Source: Vibrio sp. CAU 1672 (lineage in GTDB: Bacteria; Pseudomonadota; Gammaproteobacteria; Enterobacterales; Vibrionaceae). Taken from it: a stretch of 64,000 bases of DNA. The notes beneath the pieces are model-generated. The model saw only the letters and a program-made list of their open reading frames with translations. It did not search any database and was not told the origin of the DNA. Shown here piece after piece: positions 25,111-35,566 of this stretch. The translations under genes were made by a program, and so were the position numbers. The stretch spans positions 62,001 to 126,000 of the forward strand of contig NZ_JARHUF010000008.1 of assembly GCF_029223195.1 (NCBI RefSeq). The letters run 5' to 3'. Every line of letters begins with the position of its first letter. Position 1 is the first letter of the stretch.

Positions 25111-27438
25111 ATGAGCCAAGCTATCTGTCAACTGATTGCTCAGGAACTGAATGTTCGCCCCGAGCAAGTCAACGCTGCTGTCACCCTGATTGATGATGGT
25201 AACACAGTGCCATTTATCGCCCGTTACCGGAAAGAAGTCACCGGAGGGTTAGACGATACCCAACTGCGCACACTGGACAGCCGCCTGGCTTACCTGCGAG
25301 AACTGGATGACCGCCGCCAAACGATCCTCAAATCGATTCAGGAGCAAGGCAAACTGACCGCAGAACTGGCACAAGCCATTGAACAGGCGGATAGCAAAAC
25401 ACGTCTGGAAGATTTGTACCTGCCGTACAAGCCCAAACGCCGCACCAAAGGCCAGATCGCCATCGAGGCGGGCCTGGAGCCACTGGCAGACACCCTGTGG
25501 CAACAGCCTGAGACCGAACCGGACAACGAAGCCGCCAAGTATATCGATAGTGATAAAGGGGTGGCCGATGTCAAAGCGGCGCTGGATGGTGCCCGGGCGA
25601 TCATCATGGAGCGCATTGCCGAAGACGCCAATTTGCTGGAAAAAATCCGTGCTCACCTCAGCCGCCATGCGGTGTTATCCGCCCGGGTTGTCGAAGGCAA
25701 AGAACAGGCCGGAGAGAAGTTTAAAGACTACTTCGACCATAATGAGCCATTAAGCAAAGTGCCGTCCCACCGTGCCCTGGCCATGCTGCGCGGACGCAAT
25801 GAAGGCTTTTTAACCCTGTCAATGAATGCCGATCCTGAGCAGGAAGCCGGTGTTCGCCAGTCTTACTGTGAAACCATTATCGCTGACCACTACGGGGTGA
25901 CGCTCAGCAACGCCCCTGCAGACGGGTGGCGCAAACAGGTGATCAGCTGGGCCTGGCGGATCAAGGTCTCGATGCATATGGAAACCGAACTGATGGGCGC
26001 CATGAAAGAGCGCGCAGAAATCGAAGCGATTGATGTGTTCGCCACCAACCTGAAAGATCTGTTGATGGCCGCCCCGGCCGGTCCTCGCGCCACCCTCGGC
26101 CTGGATCCGGGTTTGCGTACCGGTTCGAAAATCGCCGTCGTGGACTCTACCGGCAAAGTGCTGGCCACCGAGACCATTTACCCGCACCCACCACAGAAAC
26201 AGTACGATAAGTCGGCGCAAGTCGTAGACCAGTTGGTGCGCAAGTACCATGTCGACTTGATTGCCATTGGTAACGGCACCGCTTCACGTGAAACAGACAG
26301 TTTTGTCGCCGAGGTCATCAAACGTGGCAATCTGAAAGTACAGAAGATCATGGTCAGTGAAGCCGGGGCATCGGTGTACTCGGCATCAGAGCTGGCCGCG
26401 AAAGAGTTCCCCGATATGGATGTCTCGCTGCGTGGCGCGGTGTCGATTGCACGCCGCCTGCAGGATCCCCTCGCCGAGCTGGTTAAAATCGATCCCAAAT
26501 CGATCGGTGTCGGCCAGTACCAGCACGATGTCAGCCAGCCGATGCTGGCCAAACGGCTCGACGCCGTGGTCGAGGACTGTGTTAACGCCGTCGGTGTGGA
26601 TGTCAACACCGCCTCCGCGGCATTACTGACCCGGGTGGCGGGCCTGTCGACCACCATCGCACAGAATATTGTCAGCTACCGCGATGAAAATGGCCGCTTT
26701 AACGCGCGCACCACGCTGAAAAAAGTGCCTCGTTTAGGGCCAAAAGCCTTTGAGCAGTGTGCCGGCTTCCTGCGGATCATGGATGGAAAAAACCCATTGG
26801 ATGCTTCGGCGGTACACCCGGAAGCGTACCCGGTCGTCAAAGCCATCTCGGAGAAAAACCACAAAGACATCAAAGCGCTGATTGGTGATTCGGCTTTCCT
26901 TAAAGGCCTGCACGCCCTGGATTACACCGACGACAACTTTGGTGTACCGACCGTGACGGACATCATTAAAGAGCTCGATAAACCAGGACGTGACCCCCGA
27001 CCTGAATTCAAAACGGCCACCTTTGCTGACGGGGTAAACTCGGTTTCTGATCTGGAGCCGGGCATGGTGCTGGAAGGCGTGGTATCAAACGTGGCCAACT
27101 TTGGCGCATTTGTCGATATCGGCGTACACCAGGACGGCCTGGTGCATATTTCTGCCCTGACCGATCGCTTTGTCTCTGATCCGCGCGAGGTGGTCAAAGC
27201 AGGCGATATCGTCAAAGTCAAAGTGATGGAAGTGGACGTGCAACGTAAACGCATCGCGTTATCGATGCGCTTGAACGATGAACCGGGCCAGGATAACCAC
27301 AGCCAGCGCAGTGGCTCGCCTCGCTCTCAGCAGCGCCAGGCCCCGCAGCAGAAAGCAGGCCAGCGTCGCCGTGAAGCACCACAAAACAGTGCGATGGGCG
27401 GGGCATTTGCGGCGGCGTTTGCCAAAGCCAAAAAATAA
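25111..27438 (+). CDS. tex: RNA-binding transcription accessory protein Tex
   Basis: A 775-residue cytoplasmic nucleic-acid-binding protein related to eukaryotic Spt6, linked to transcription and toxin-gene expression in several pathogens. Domain order is visible: an N-terminal helical region with [21 protein letters not shown] (near residue 30), a YqgF/RNase H-like domain ([21 protein letters not shown] near 330), a helix-hairpin-helix region ([22 protein letters not shown] and [16 protein letters not shown]), and an S1 domain ([27 protein letters not shown] near 655). A basic, glutamine-rich tail follows. The open frame begins at 25027, but homology starts at the ATG at 25111; the ribosome site there is weak (ACGG). 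Confidence 0.95.
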   Translation: MSQAICQLIAQELNVRPEQVNAAVTLIDDGNTVPFIARYRKEVTGGLDDTQLRTLDSRLAYLRELDDRRQTILKSIQEQGKLTAELAQAIEQADSKTRLEDLYLPYKPKRRTKGQIAIEAGLEPLADTLWQQPETEPDNEAAKYIDSDKGVADVKAALDGARAIIMERIAEDANLLEKIRAHLSRHAVLSARVVEGKEQAGEKFKDYFDHNEPLSKVPSHRALAMLRGRNEGFLTLSMNADPEQEAGVRQSYCETIIADHYGVTLSNAPADGWRKQVISWAWRIKVSMHMETELMGAMKERAEIEAIDVFATNLKDLLMAAPAGPRATLGLDPGLRTGSKIAVVDSTGKVLATETIYPHPPQKQYDKSAQVVDQLVRKYHVDLIAIGNGTASRETDSFVAEVIKRGNLKVQKIMVSEAGASVYSASELAAKEFPDMDVSLRGAVSIARRLQDPLAELVKIDPKSIGVGQYQHDVSQPMLAKRLDAVVEDCVNAVGVDVNTASAALLTRVAGLSTTIAQNIVSYRDENGRFNARTTLKKVPRLGPKAFEQCAGFLRIMDGKNPLDASAVHPEAYPVVKAISEKNHKDIKALIGDSAFLKGLHALDYTDDNFGVPTVTDIIKELDKPGRDPRPEFKTATFADGVNSVSDLEPGMVLEGVVSNVANFGAFVDIGVHQDGLVHISALTDRFVSDPREVVKAGDIVKVKVMEVDVQRKRIALSMRLNDEPGQDNHSQRSGSPRSQQRQAPQQKAGQRRREAPQNSAMGGAFAAAFAKAKK

Positions 27439-27461
27439 CCTCCGTCACCCACGCAAATAAA

Positions 27462-27494
27462 AACGCGCCACCAAGCAAAGCTCAGTGGCGCGTT
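27462..27494. terminator. Bidirectional terminator between tex and the 27520-27990 gene
   Basis: AACGCGCCAC and GTGGCGCGTT arms (10 bp) around a 13-nt loop. The minus strand continues TTTTATTTG, a good T-run for the leftward transcript; the right side gives GTTATT. Confidence 0.8.
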
Positions 27495-27519
27495 GTTATT
27501 AAGGCAGGATATTGATTCG

Positions 27520-27990
27520 TCATAATACTGCTATCACTTCTGACGGTGTATGGGGAGCCACCGAATGGCCATAGTGAAACTTAATGACCATTCTGCGCTT
27601 TTCCATCAATCCCTCTTTGACCACAGCATCCAAAATGCGCTTAGGTAAACGAAACCGGATCGCATAACCTCTTCCCTGCGCTTCACTGTAAGAGTCTAAA
27701 GCCAGCAAACCAAACAGACGCGCCAGCGTGTCCTTGGGTGCCTCGTGATAGCGGGCGTCAATCTCATGTTCGCTCTCCATCTCGTAACCAGGGTGGTCGG
27801 ATGGATCCCAAGAGGATTGGCGACGCCGTTTTTCATCACTTTTGACTTTTCGTTCAGCATTGGTTTTGGCCAGTGCGACAGTAGGTGTAACAGGCTCACG
27901 CGCTCGGTTTTCACGCGCAGCCTGCTCCGTTTGCACATTCACAGATGGGGCGATCAGTGGCACACTCACATTGGTCGGTGACACAATCAT
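27520..27990 (-). CDS. Conserved-looking protein of unknown function
   Basis: I do not recognise this 156-residue protein with certainty. It has no signal peptide or membrane helix. The first half is low-complexity and charged (QAARENRAREP, then KSDEKRRRQSSW), probably disordered. The second half looks folded: HEIDARYHEAPKDTLARLFGLLAL, then RGYAIRFRLPKRILDAV and a hydrophobic end. Similar short proteins occur next to bioH or tex in Vibrio genomes and are sometimes labelled Lon-protease-like; I see no protease motif that would justify this. It is transcribed with its own terminator, between tex and bioH. Confidence 0.65.
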   Translation of the reverse strand: MIVSPTNVSVPLIAPSVNVQTEQAARENRAREPVTPTVALAKTNAERKVKSDEKRRRQSSWDPSDHPGYEMESEHEIDARYHEAPKDTLARLFGLLALDSYSEAQGRGYAIRFRLPKRILDAVVKEGLMEKRRMVIKFHYGHSVAPHTPSEVIAVL

Positions 27991-28126
27991 TGCGAATCCT
28001 CCTCAAAGAATCGCCCTACTCGTCAATATGGCTGAATGGCCGGCGGTGATGCTACCTGTCGACTTCAGCTGCCTTTATATCGGCCAATTTTTCACCAACT
28101 TTAGTGCTTTATGCACCGGAAGGCGA

Positions 28127-28891
28127 TTACGCGGCAAACAGCCGGACTTGTTGGCAAAACGCTTCATGTTCCGTCATAAACGGGGCATGGGAAGAGTGAG
28201 GAAAGACAAACTGCTCGGTATCCGGCAACAGGCTGTCGAGATCTTGGGCAACTTTGAGCGGAACCAACCCATCTAAGCGGCCATACAGGCGCAGCATCGG
28301 CATTTTCAGCTCCGCCAGTTGCGCGCGCAGATCCGCTTGTGCCAGGATCTTCAACCCCACCAGTAACGAATCTGGGTTGGGCTGTGGCCGCGACAATACC
28401 GCTCGCTTAAGCTGCTTAACATCCTGGCGTGCCGAAGGACTGCCCATTGCCTGCAGGGCCATAAACCGCTCCACTGTCTGCGCAAAGTCATCCATCAGCT
28501 GTTCGGTGAAGGTGTTCAGGACATCAGGCTGGATACCACGCCAGGGGCGCTCAGCGGCGAATTTCGGCGAGCTGGCGACGGTGATCAGCTTGGTGACCCG
28601 CTGCGGAGCATGCAGTGCGATCTGCGTCGCAACCAGGCCACCCAGCGACCAGCCAAGCCACACCGCTTGCTGCGGCGCGCCCTCCAGCACCAGTTCCGCA
28701 ATATGAGCCAAATCTTCACCATGAAGCTCCGCACTGAAACCATAACCGGGCAAGTCAACAATATGCAGGCGAAACTGAGCCTGCAACGAATCCACCGTTT
28801 GTTGCCAAACCGCACCATTCATCCCCCAGCCATGGAGTAACACCAAATCCGGTCCCTGGCCAAACGACTGCCAGTGCAAACTTGTGCTCAT
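28127..28891 (-). CDS. bioH: Pimeloyl-ACP methyl ester esterase BioH
   Basis: Alpha/beta-hydrolase that removes the methyl group from pimeloyl-ACP methyl ester, completing pimelate synthesis for biotin. The 254 residues match E. coli BioH (256). The catalytic triad is readable: S82 in G-W-S-L-G-G, D207 in YGRLDGLV, and H235 in SSHAPFM; the oxyanion region HGWGMNG lies at 20-26. I use the ATG at 28891, the conserved MSTSLHWQS start, with GAGAG just upstream; an in-frame ATG at 28909 is an alternative. It is divergent from comF, as in enterics. Confidence 0.95.
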   Translation of the reverse strand: MSTSLHWQSFGQGPDLVLLHGWGMNGAVWQQTVDSLQAQFRLHIVDLPGYGFSAELHGEDLAHIAELVLEGAPQQAVWLGWSLGGLVATQIALHAPQRVTKLITVASSPKFAAERPWRGIQPDVLNTFTEQLMDDFAQTVERFMALQAMGSPSARQDVKQLKRAVLSRPQPNPDSLLVGLKILAQADLRAQLAELKMPMLRLYGRLDGLVPLKVAQDLDSLLPDTEQFVFPHSSHAPFMTEHEAFCQQVRLFAA

Positions 28892-28976
28892 GCTCTCAAT
28901 TTCTCCCACTTATTTTATGCCCGCTCTCGCTACCTGCCGGGTAGTCTAACCGAATCCTCCACTCAGGAATGGCTGT

Positions 28977-29702
28977 ATGTTATCTCATCAGTGGCAAAAC
29001 ATCATGCACCAATTGTTCAGCAGTCAGTGCGGCCTGTGCCACTTCCCGTTGCCGGCCAAAGCCACACCATCCAACCCGCTGCGCTGGTGCCGCAGCTGTT
29101 ATGCCTTGCTCGCTCCTCAGCCGCGCTGCATACGCTGCGGCATCGCCCTGCCCGGCACAGTAAGCCCCCAGACCTGTTGTGGTGGGTGCCTGACCAGCCC
29201 GCCGCCCTGGCAGAGGCTATATACCCTGGGTGATTACCGCTTCCCCCTCGCCAATGAGGTGCAACGTTTGAAAGACAGCGGCCATCTGTGGCATGTACCG
29301 GCATTGGCCCAGCTACTGGCCAGCCGGATCCCCGCCCCCGCCCCGCTGCTCACCTGTGTACCGCTGCATTGGCGGCGCTACTTAACCCGCGGTTTTAACC
29401 AGAGTGACCTGCTCGCCAGGCATCTGGCCCGCCGGCTTGGCAGCACTTATGACCATCGGCTGTTCCGGCGCTCCCTTCACACCACCGCTCAGCGCGGGCA
29501 GGACAAAAACCAGCGGATGCACAACCTCGCCCACGCCTTTTCCCTGCGGCATCAGCCCCGGGGGCGCCATCTTGCGATTGTCGATGATGTGGTCACCACA
29601 GGCAGCACCGTCCGACAATTATGTCATTTACTGCTTGAAGCCGGGGTAGAAAGCATTGATATTTACTGCATCTGCCGGACTCCTGAGCCAAATGCTGACT
29701 GA
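28977..29702 (+). CDS. comF: ComF/GntX-family phosphoribosyltransferase-like protein
   Basis: A 241-residue cytoplasmic protein with an N-terminal zinc-ribbon-like region (C18-x2-C21 and C38-x2-C41, then further Cys pairs around 51-54 and 68-71) and a C-terminal phosphoribosyltransferase fold. The PRPP loop is [13 protein letters not shown] (about 203-215). Homologues are ComF, needed for DNA uptake in naturally competent bacteria such as Haemophilus and Vibrio, and E. coli GntX. Its place between bioH and nfuA is conserved. The biochemical reaction is not established. No strong ribosome site is visible. Confidence 0.9.
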   Translation: MLSHQWQNIMHQLFSSQCGLCHFPLPAKATPSNPLRWCRSCYALLAPQPRCIRCGIALPGTVSPQTCCGGCLTSPPPWQRLYTLGDYRFPLANEVQRLKDSGHLWHVPALAQLLASRIPAPAPLLTCVPLHWRRYLTRGFNQSDLLARHLARRLGSTYDHRLFRRSLHTTAQRGQDKNQRMHNLAHAFSLRHQPRGRHLAIVDDVVTTGSTVRQLCHLLLEAGVESIDIYCICRTPEPNAD

Positions 29703-29799
29703 AGCATTGGGTTATGTCTTAATAGCAAAAAGACTAGACCATGGCGTAAACTGGGGTAGAATAGCAGCAATAGCCTACAAAATTACTCAGGTATTCGTC

Positions 29800-30384
29800 G
29801 TGTCAAATATTACTATTACAGAAGCAGCGCAAAACCACTTTGCCAACCTGTTGGGCCAGCAGCCCGAAGGAACCAACATCCGAGTTTTCGTCGTCAATCC
29901 AGGTACGCCTAACGCAGAATGTGGCGTTTCTTACTGCCCGCCAGAAGCCGTAGAAGCAACCGATACGGAGATCCCGTACAACGGCTTTTCGGCTTATGTG
30001 GATGAGCTCAGCCTGCCATTCCTGGAAGATGCGGAAATTGACTACGTCACTGACAAAATGGGTTCTCAACTGACGCTGAAAGCACCGAACGCCAAAATGC
30101 GCAAAGTTGCCGACGATGCCCCGCTGGTTGAACGGGTCGAGTATGTGATTCAAACTCAGGTTAACCCGCAACTTGCCGGTCACGGCGGACATGTCAACTT
30201 AGTCGAAATCACCGAACAAGGGGTCGCAATCGTGGCCTTTGGTGGCGGCTGTAACGGTTGTTCCATGGTTGATGTCACCCTGAAAGAAGGCATTGAGAAA
30301 GAACTGCTTAACCAGTTCTCCGGTGAACTGACGGCCGTACGCGATGCCACTGAGCATGATCGGGGCGATCACTCTTACTACTGA
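29800..30384 (+). CDS. nfuA: Fe-S biogenesis protein NfuA (GTG start)
   Basis: Carries a [4Fe-4S] cluster and delivers it to target enzymes under oxidative stress or iron shortage. The 194-residue protein has a degenerate A-type N-terminal domain (about 1-95) and a C-terminal Nfu domain with the cluster-binding C151-x2-C154 in GGGCNGCSM. The frame is open back to 29656, overlapping comF, but the family starts M-S-N-I-T-I-T, which here corresponds to the GTG at 29800. AGG lies eight bases before it. A possible -10 (TAGAAT) is at 29756-29761. A strong terminator follows the gene. Confidence 0.96.
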   Translation: MSNITITEAAQNHFANLLGQQPEGTNIRVFVVNPGTPNAECGVSYCPPEAVEATDTEIPYNGFSAYVDELSLPFLEDAEIDYVTDKMGSQLTLKAPNAKMRKVADDAPLVERVEYVIQTQVNPQLAGHGGHVNLVEITEQGVAIVAFGGGCNGCSMVDVTLKEGIEKELLNQFSGELTAVRDATEHDRGDHSYY

Positions 30385-30408
30385 TGGCAGGCATGACAGG
30401 ATAAAAGC

Positions 30409-30441
30409 AAAATGGGAGGCGCTTTTCGCCTCCCATTTTTT
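30409..30441 (+). terminator. Strong terminator after nfuA
   Basis: Perfect 13-bp stem (AAAATGGGAGGCG and its complement), five-base loop, and a T-run at the 3' side. Confidence 0.92.
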
Positions 30442-30560
30442 ATATTCTGAACATCAATTGATAGAAGTCGCGTTTCGATGCTAGAAACTCAGCCGCTCTT
30501 CTCATATATTAGGAAATCTTATCCTCCTCAACGGGCGAACCAGACTAAGGAGCCAGCGTT

Positions 30561-31130
30561 ATGCCAAAAAGGACCCCGCCAGAGATTCTTGCCTGCAAGA
30601 CAGTCGCACAATCAAAACTGTTCTCTGTGGAAGCCCTCGACTTGCGCTTCTCTAACGGGGAACACCGCACCTATGAACGCATGAAACCCAGCGGTCGTGA
30701 TGCGGTATTGGTGGTACCGGTGACTGAACAGGGCGATTTACTGCTGATTCGCGAATATGCGGCCGGCACCGAGCGTTATGAGCTAGGCTTTCCCAAAGGG
30801 TTGATTGATCCCGGAGAAACCGCCGCTCAAGCTGCGGATCGGGAACTCAAAGAGGAAATCGGTTTTGGTGCCAGCTCTCTGACTCCGTTAAAACGGGTGG
30901 TTTTGGCCCCTTCGTACTTCTCGAGCAAAATGACGCTGTTTTTAGGCCAGGCCCTGTACCCTGAAACGCTGCAAGGGGATGAGCCTGAACCGCTGGAAGT
31001 CGTGCGCTGGCCACTCGCACAGGCCGAAGAGCTGCTGACCCACCTCGATTTCTGTGAAGCAAGAAGCATCACCGCATTGATGCTTGCCCTGAGACATTTA
31101 AATAATGCGACTCACAGCGACAATCAATAA
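30561..31130 (+). CDS. nudE: ADP compounds hydrolase NudE (Nudix)
   Basis: Nudix hydrolase acting on ADP-linked compounds such as ADP-ribose, NADH and diadenosine polyphosphates. The 189-residue protein has a complete Nudix box from G80: G-x5-E86-x7-R94-E95-L-K-E98-E99-I-G, with the metal-binding glutamates intact. A family-specific start (MPKRTPPEILACKTVAQS) is also seen. TAAGGAG lies before the ATG. It is 44 bp before cysQ, and the two likely form an operon that removes side products of nucleotide and sulphur metabolism, as in enterics. Confidence 0.93.
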   Translation: MPKRTPPEILACKTVAQSKLFSVEALDLRFSNGEHRTYERMKPSGRDAVLVVPVTEQGDLLLIREYAAGTERYELGFPKGLIDPGETAAQAADRELKEEIGFGASSLTPLKRVVLAPSYFSSKMTLFLGQALYPETLQGDEPEPLEVVRWPLAQAEELLTHLDFCEARSITALMLALRHLNNATHSDNQ

Positions 31131-31174
31131 CGACCATCAGGTCACAGCATCAATGTGAGTAAGGACCATCACCG

Positions 31175-32002
31175 ATGACAATGACAAAAGATCTCTCTCA
31201 CCTACTGCCCCAAGTGATCGAAATCGCCCGTAGCGCCGGGCAATTGATTCTGGATATCTACGAAAAAAAGCAGTATGACGCGTTTACCAAAAGTGACGAA
31301 ACCCCGGTCACCAGCGCCGACATCGCCGCACATAAACTGATCACCCAGCGACTGCGCGAACTGACCCCCGATATTCCGGTGCTCTCGGAAGAAGATGCGG
31401 ACATCAGCCTGGAACAACGCGCCCAGTGGCAACGCTACTGGCTGGTTGACCCGCTCGACGGCACGCAGGAATTTATTGCCCGCAGTGGCGATTTTGCCAC
31501 CATCATCGCCCTGGTCGACCACCACCAGCCCACCATGGGCGTGGTATATGCGCCGGTTTCCGGAGTCACCTATTATGCCTACCAGGGAAAAGGGGCATGG
31601 AAAATCCCGGACATGTCGGACAGCGTGAAAATCTGTACCCACAAACATGAACACCCCGGGCAGAGCATTGCCATCGCCATCAGTCGCCGGCAAGACATCA
31701 ACCGTATCACCAGCCGGATGAGCAGTGCCTGGAATTATGATCTGGTTCCACTCGGCTCGGCCGCACTGAAAGCCTGCTTAGTGGCGGAGGGCGCTGTCGA
31801 CTGCTATCTGCGCCTCGGCCCGACAGGTGAATGGGACACAGCCGCCACTCAGTGCATCGTCGAAGAGGCGGGCGGACGCATTCTCAGCACCCAGCTCGAG
31901 CCACTGTCTTATAACCAGCGTGAGACGCTGGAGAACCCTAACTTCATCGTATTGGGGGATAACGAGTTACCCTGGGACTGTATTTTGCAAATCAAAGACT
32001 GA
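31175..32002 (+). CDS. cysQ: 3'(2'),5'-bisphosphate nucleotidase CysQ
   Basis: Hydrolyses 3'-phosphoadenosine 5'-phosphate (PAP) and PAPS, preventing PAP build-up during sulphate assimilation. The 275-residue inositol-monophosphatase-fold enzyme shows the metal site E in LSEED (about residues 70-74), the signature WLVDPLDGTQEF (about 89-100), and the second motif GEWDTAATQCIVEEAGG (about 218-234). Aligned start: MTMTKDLSHLLPQVIEIARSAG; AAGGACC lies about nine bases upstream. It converges on the type II secretion operon, with a shared terminator. Confidence 0.95.
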   Translation: MTMTKDLSHLLPQVIEIARSAGQLILDIYEKKQYDAFTKSDETPVTSADIAAHKLITQRLRELTPDIPVLSEEDADISLEQRAQWQRYWLVDPLDGTQEFIARSGDFATIIALVDHHQPTMGVVYAPVSGVTYYAYQGKGAWKIPDMSDSVKICTHKHEHPGQSIAIAISRRQDINRITSRMSSAWNYDLVPLGSAALKACLVAEGAVDCYLRLGPTGEWDTAATQCIVEEAGGRILSTQLEPLSYNQRETLENPNFIVLGDNELPWDCILQIKD

Positions 32003-32083
32003 CCCGTCAGAACCAGAGAAAGCCCCGCGGGGCCGCACTGCCAAATCACGGAGTGATTCAGGTCTTTTGCTACAATTCAAAAA

Positions 32084-32110
32084 AAGAGCGGCACTCTCGC
32101 CGCTCTTTTT
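32084..32110. terminator. Bidirectional terminator between cysQ and gspN
   Basis: AAGAGCGGC and GCCGCTCTT (9 bp) around ACTCTC, flanked by A-rich sequence on the left and T-rich on the right, so it works for both cysQ and the leftward gsp operon. Confidence 0.9.
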
Positions 32111-32122
32111 ATTCATCAGCGC

Positions 32123-32884
32123 TTAAAAACGCCCTTTATAATCAAACTCATATTGTCCCTGCGTGTTGGGCTTACCCAACCATTTGAGCTGTTCACTCAT
32201 ACTGGAGGGAAACTCCGCGCCCGGCTTAAACCACGCCTTGGCCGAATAACGCTGATTGGGCTTCACCTCAGCGGAAAACGCTGACGACACTTGGCTGCTT
32301 TGCTGCTCTCCCGAAGCGGTAAGGATGCTGTCCTGGCAGTTCACTTCTGCAATAACCGGCCCCAGAGCCAGGCTCCCTACCGGGCTTTGGATCCCACTGG
32401 CGCTCCACACCAGGGTACCGTCACCACTCTGACACCATGGCGAAGCATACACTGCATGGTGAATATTTAACTCAAGTTGCCCTTCCACCGCGATTGGAAC
32501 CGGAAGGCGTGCCTGCTCGACCGCTTTGGCCGCCGGCATAGAGGCAACCAGGTTCTCCGCATAAGCTCCGGCAGACAGGCTATAACCCACCACTCCGCGA
32601 CCGCGGATCTGCATCTCGCTGCCACGGCCGAAACGAATGGCATAAGCGGCGTTACCACTGAGCAAGGATGCCCACTGAAAATCCCAGGCAACATGACCCA
32701 AACTCTGGCCTTGCCAGCTCACCTCACCGGCCTGGCCTTGCCACACTGAGCCCTGTGGATCTGAAATCACCAAACCTCGCACACTCGGCGCTTGTTGTAA
32801 TGCCCATGAGGCCGGAAGTCCCATAATCAGGCTGATTGAAAAACCAGCCATAAAAATCAAGACATACAGAAAGACTCGTTTCAC
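32123..32884 (-). CDS. gspN: Type II secretion system protein N
   Basis: Last gene of the type II secretion operon. The 253-residue protein has an N-terminal membrane anchor (VFLYVLIFMAGFSISLIMGLP) and a periplasmic beta-rich domain typical of GspN. GspN is accessory and not required in every species. I choose the GTG at 32884: the family begins M-K-R-V at the anchor, AGGG lies four bases upstream, and the gspM stop is one base away. The open frame upstream to 32968 lies inside gspM. Confidence 0.9.
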   Translation of the reverse strand: MKRVFLYVLIFMAGFSISLIMGLPASWALQQAPSVRGLVISDPQGSVWQGQAGEVSWQGQSLGHVAWDFQWASLLSGNAAYAIRFGRGSEMQIRGRGVVGYSLSAGAYAENLVASMPAAKAVEQARLPVPIAVEGQLELNIHHAVYASPWCQSGDGTLVWSASGIQSPVGSLALGPVIAEVNCQDSILTASGEQQSSQVSSAFSAEVKPNQRYSAKAWFKPGAEFPSSMSEQLKWLGKPNTQGQYEFDYKGRF

Positions 32885-32885
32885 C

Positions 32886-33383
32886 TTACCCTCGCTTGAA
32901 CTGCAACCGGTTAATTTCAACCATACCCATCTGCTCGGCCCGGTCGATGTCCAAAAACTCCACGTCAATACCCTGTTGTTCTTTCAGGTAACGCAGCCAG
33001 TCGACAAACTGACTGAATGCCAGTGGCTTAATCCACACTTGCACGCTGTCATTGCGCGGCTGCATGCGGATCAACTCGACTTTATATCGTCGTGCTGATG
33101 ATGAGACGATCTGGTTAAGCGGCTGGTTAGAGTACGTCGCACCAGTACTTTTTCTTAACGCGACAATACTGTCAGCTTTGTCGCTCACCCAGGCAAGCAG
33201 CTGCTTTTCATTCTGGATACGTGTCTGCGCCTGCTCTGCCCGCTGGCTGAGCGGCCGAAGAAGGCCCCAATAAAGCATGCCAAGTACGACCAGGGCTCCG
33301 CAGCCCATCAGTAAGCGTTGCTCACGCTGTGAGATGCCATCCCACCAACTCTGAATCTGAGTCATTACCTTGTTCATTGTCAC
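32886..33383 (-). CDS. gspM: Type II secretion system protein M
   Basis: A 165-residue inner-membrane platform protein that pairs with GspL. It has a short cytoplasmic start, one membrane helix (LLMGCGALVVLGMLYWGLL, about 24-42), a coiled region, and a C-terminal ferredoxin-like periplasmic domain (about 85-165, ending MVEINRLQFKRG). The W-W-D-G-I-S-Q-R-E-Q-R-L start aligns with Vibrio EpsM. Two ATG codons lie close together (33383 and 33377). The stop is one base from the gspN start, implying coupled translation. Confidence 0.93.
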   Translation of the reverse strand: MTMNKVMTQIQSWWDGISQREQRLLMGCGALVVLGMLYWGLLRPLSQRAEQAQTRIQNEKQLLAWVSDKADSIVALRKSTGATYSNQPLNQIVSSSARRYKVELIRMQPRNDSVQVWIKPLAFSQFVDWLRYLKEQQGIDVEFLDIDRAEQMGMVEINRLQFKRG

Positions 33384-33384
33384 C

Positions 33385-34587
33385 TCACATACGCTTTAAC
33401 ACAAAGCTGCCCATCACCACATCGCCGTTGCGGTTGAGCTGGCCCTGCTGCACATCAAACTTCTCCGCCAGCTTGACGCGTGCCTGTTCAAAATGCTGGA
33501 AGTTAGAGCTACGGGCGTGCACACGCACCTCTTTGCGCTGACCATCGTACTTAAAGCTGGTGATCTCCAGATCTTTCACCTGGCCTAATGTAGCCGGCAA
33601 TGCCCCCAACCAAGTGAGCATGGTTTCCTCGCCCGCACCTCCCGCCAAGCGGCGCTCTTCGTCGGTCATCTGACGCTTGAGGTAGCTCACAGTCGGGATC
33701 TTACGTTTACCGGGAAAAACCTGGCGGAAGATACGTTCACTCTCAGCACGGTACGCTTGTGCCTGTGCCTCGGCCTGCTGCACCTGCAACAACTGCTGGC
33801 CGACCAAAACCACGAGTAACACGCCGGCGGCAATCGTTGCCTTTTGCCACACTTTCCAGTATTTGCCCCATGAGGACTTAGGCTTGAACTCACCAGAGAG
33901 TAAGTTACATGGGGTGTCTGCGACCCCTTTAGCCAACAGGGCCATGGTCATTTCTGCCGGTTGTGCATGCCAGATGGCCTCATGCTGGCTGGCGGGCAGG
34001 GAACTGTAGCTTTCCAGCTTTAGATCATCATGGCTCTGCTGATACGCGGTCAGATATAAATCCAGCCACGCACTATCAACTGCCACCCCGAGAAACTCAC
34101 CGTGGCGCAGTAACCAGTGCTCACCCAGTTGTGCTGCGGTGCTTGCGTCATCACTCTGCGGCATTGCCAGTACATCAGGCAGGACGCGCTTGACAATCAG
34201 TCCCTGGGCGGCAAAACGGTGCAGAATACTCTGCAGGAACGCGCGCTCGACCCCACATACCTGCGCTTTATCGGCTTGTTTGTGCAATACGGTAAAATGC
34301 AGGCTATCGACATCCTGCGCTACTTCTTCTTCAACTAAATACGGCAACATAGTGTCGAACTGACGCGCCGCACCCGGTGGAATATTCACCTCGCTCAGCA
34401 CCACGTCACTGCTGGCCAGCAAAACGATCACCGGGCGTGAGTTGGCGTAAGCCACCAGATCTTCCAGATGCTCCCAGCCCGCCAGCTCACCGCTGGCGAT
34501 CACTTCTTGCTGTTGCGTCGACCAAACCAGCCAAGGAATGGGACTTTGTTGTTCGCTACTCAGCCGAACGGTCAGAAACTCGCTCAC
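33385..34587 (-). CDS. gspL: Type II secretion system protein L (GTG start)
   Basis: A 400-residue bitopic protein linking the cytoplasmic ATPase GspE to the inner-membrane platform. The cytoplasmic actin-like domain (about 1-240, starting [11 protein letters not shown]) recruits GspE. A membrane helix (about 250-268, [16 protein letters not shown]) and a periplasmic ferredoxin-like domain follow. I use the GTG at 34587, with GGAGG five bases upstream and a family-like first residue; the TTG at 34599 sits within that ribosome site. Its first 32 bp overlap the end of gspK. Confidence 0.93.
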   Translation of the reverse strand: MSEFLTVRLSSEQQSPIPWLVWSTQQQEVIASGELAGWEHLEDLVAYANSRPVIVLLASSDVVLSEVNIPPGAARQFDTMLPYLVEEEVAQDVDSLHFTVLHKQADKAQVCGVERAFLQSILHRFAAQGLIVKRVLPDVLAMPQSDDASTAAQLGEHWLLRHGEFLGVAVDSAWLDLYLTAYQQSHDDLKLESYSSLPASQHEAIWHAQPAEMTMALLAKGVADTPCNLLSGEFKPKSSWGKYWKVWQKATIAAGVLLVVLVGQQLLQVQQAEAQAQAYRAESERIFRQVFPGKRKIPTVSYLKRQMTDEERRLAGGAGEETMLTWLGALPATLGQVKDLEITSFKYDGQRKEVRVHARSSNFQHFEQARVKLAEKFDVQQGQLNRNGDVVMGSFVLKRM

Positions 34588-35566
34588 TGATTCCTCCAAA
34601 ACGACGGCGTATGACCGTCATTGTTTCTCTGTTGGTGCTTTGTAAAAGGCTACGGATACGCACTCTCGACTCATCCACCAAAACCTGCGCATCCAGTTCA
34701 AAAAAGGCACTATCGACCCCTAGGTAACCTTTGGCTTTTTTCTTTATATCTTCACTGATGCCAGCTATCTCTGACTCAGCTAAAAATTCGTCCACACTGT
34801 CCCAGCCGTCAAATGGCCGCTTCTCAATCAGTTGCCTGGCTTCACTGCTGCCGAGGCGGGGCGAGAACATCGCCACTAATATCGGTGCCTGTTCTGGCAG
34901 GAGAGTATTCACATTCAGGCGCCAGTCATCACTGGGAATGGCGCACACCAGTGGTGCGACTTTTTGATACACCTCACCACTGACCTGATGCACTGAACGC
35001 AGTTCACTGCTGTCGGCCATCCTGCCATTGGCAGCCAGATATGCTGGCTGCATCGCCTCATAGGTACTGTCTTCCACCCCACTCGTCGAGCGCACCGAGT
35101 CATCCGTGTCGATGTATTCCCAGGTTGAATCGGCGATCACCTCTGCCTGGTAGGGATCGACATCCATCTCCTCCAGCAGGTGCAACCAAACCTGGACGAG
35201 ATAAGGGCGCGTCGTTTGCTCGCCCGTCGGCTGGACCCGGGCCAGCGCATTAAGATTGAAGCAGGCCTGCATATCACGGATTTGCCCGGACGCCTGACCG
35301 TAATCCAGCGGATACACCTGCTCCTTAATCGCCCACGGCTGGCTGAGGTTGATGGTATCGCTGTCTTTATAACTTTGCTCTATCCCGATCACTGCTAACG
35401 CTTCCACACCCAAGCTATACCAATAAGCTTGCTGGTAATGCAGCTGATTTGCACCACGCTGGAACTGAAGAAACAGCCGTTCAGACATCGAAGCCGCTAC
35501 CGTTGCCATGATCGCCAGCAACATCAGTACGATGACCAGGGCAACACCACGCTGACGTCTAGCCAT
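34556..35566 (-). CDS. gspK: Type II secretion system minor pseudopilin K
   Basis: Largest minor pseudopilin (336 residues), placed at the pseudopilus tip with GspI and GspJ. The prepilin-like start [27 protein letters not shown] shows cleavage after Gly, with V-A-L-V in place of F-T-L-I; GspK characteristically lacks the usual Glu at +5. Two alpha domains and the C-terminal pilin fold match Vibrio EpsK. I use the ATG at 35566; the frame opens at 35593 inside gspJ. It overlaps gspJ by 8 bp and gspL by 32 bp. Confidence 0.94.
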   Translation of the reverse strand: MARRQRGVALVIVLMLLAIMATVAASMSERLFLQFQRGANQLHYQQAYWYSLGVEALAVIGIEQSYKDSDTINLSQPWAIKEQVYPLDYGQASGQIRDMQACFNLNALARVQPTGEQTTRPYLVQVWLHLLEEMDVDPYQAEVIADSTWEYIDTDDSVRSTSGVEDSTYEAMQPAYLAANGRMADSSELRSVHQVSGEVYQKVAPLVCAIPSDDWRLNVNTLLPEQAPILVAMFSPRLGSSEARQLIEKRPFDGWDSVDEFLAESEIAGISEDIKKKAKGYLGVDSAFFELDAQVLVDESRVRIRSLLQSTNRETMTVIRRRFGGISERVSDRSAE

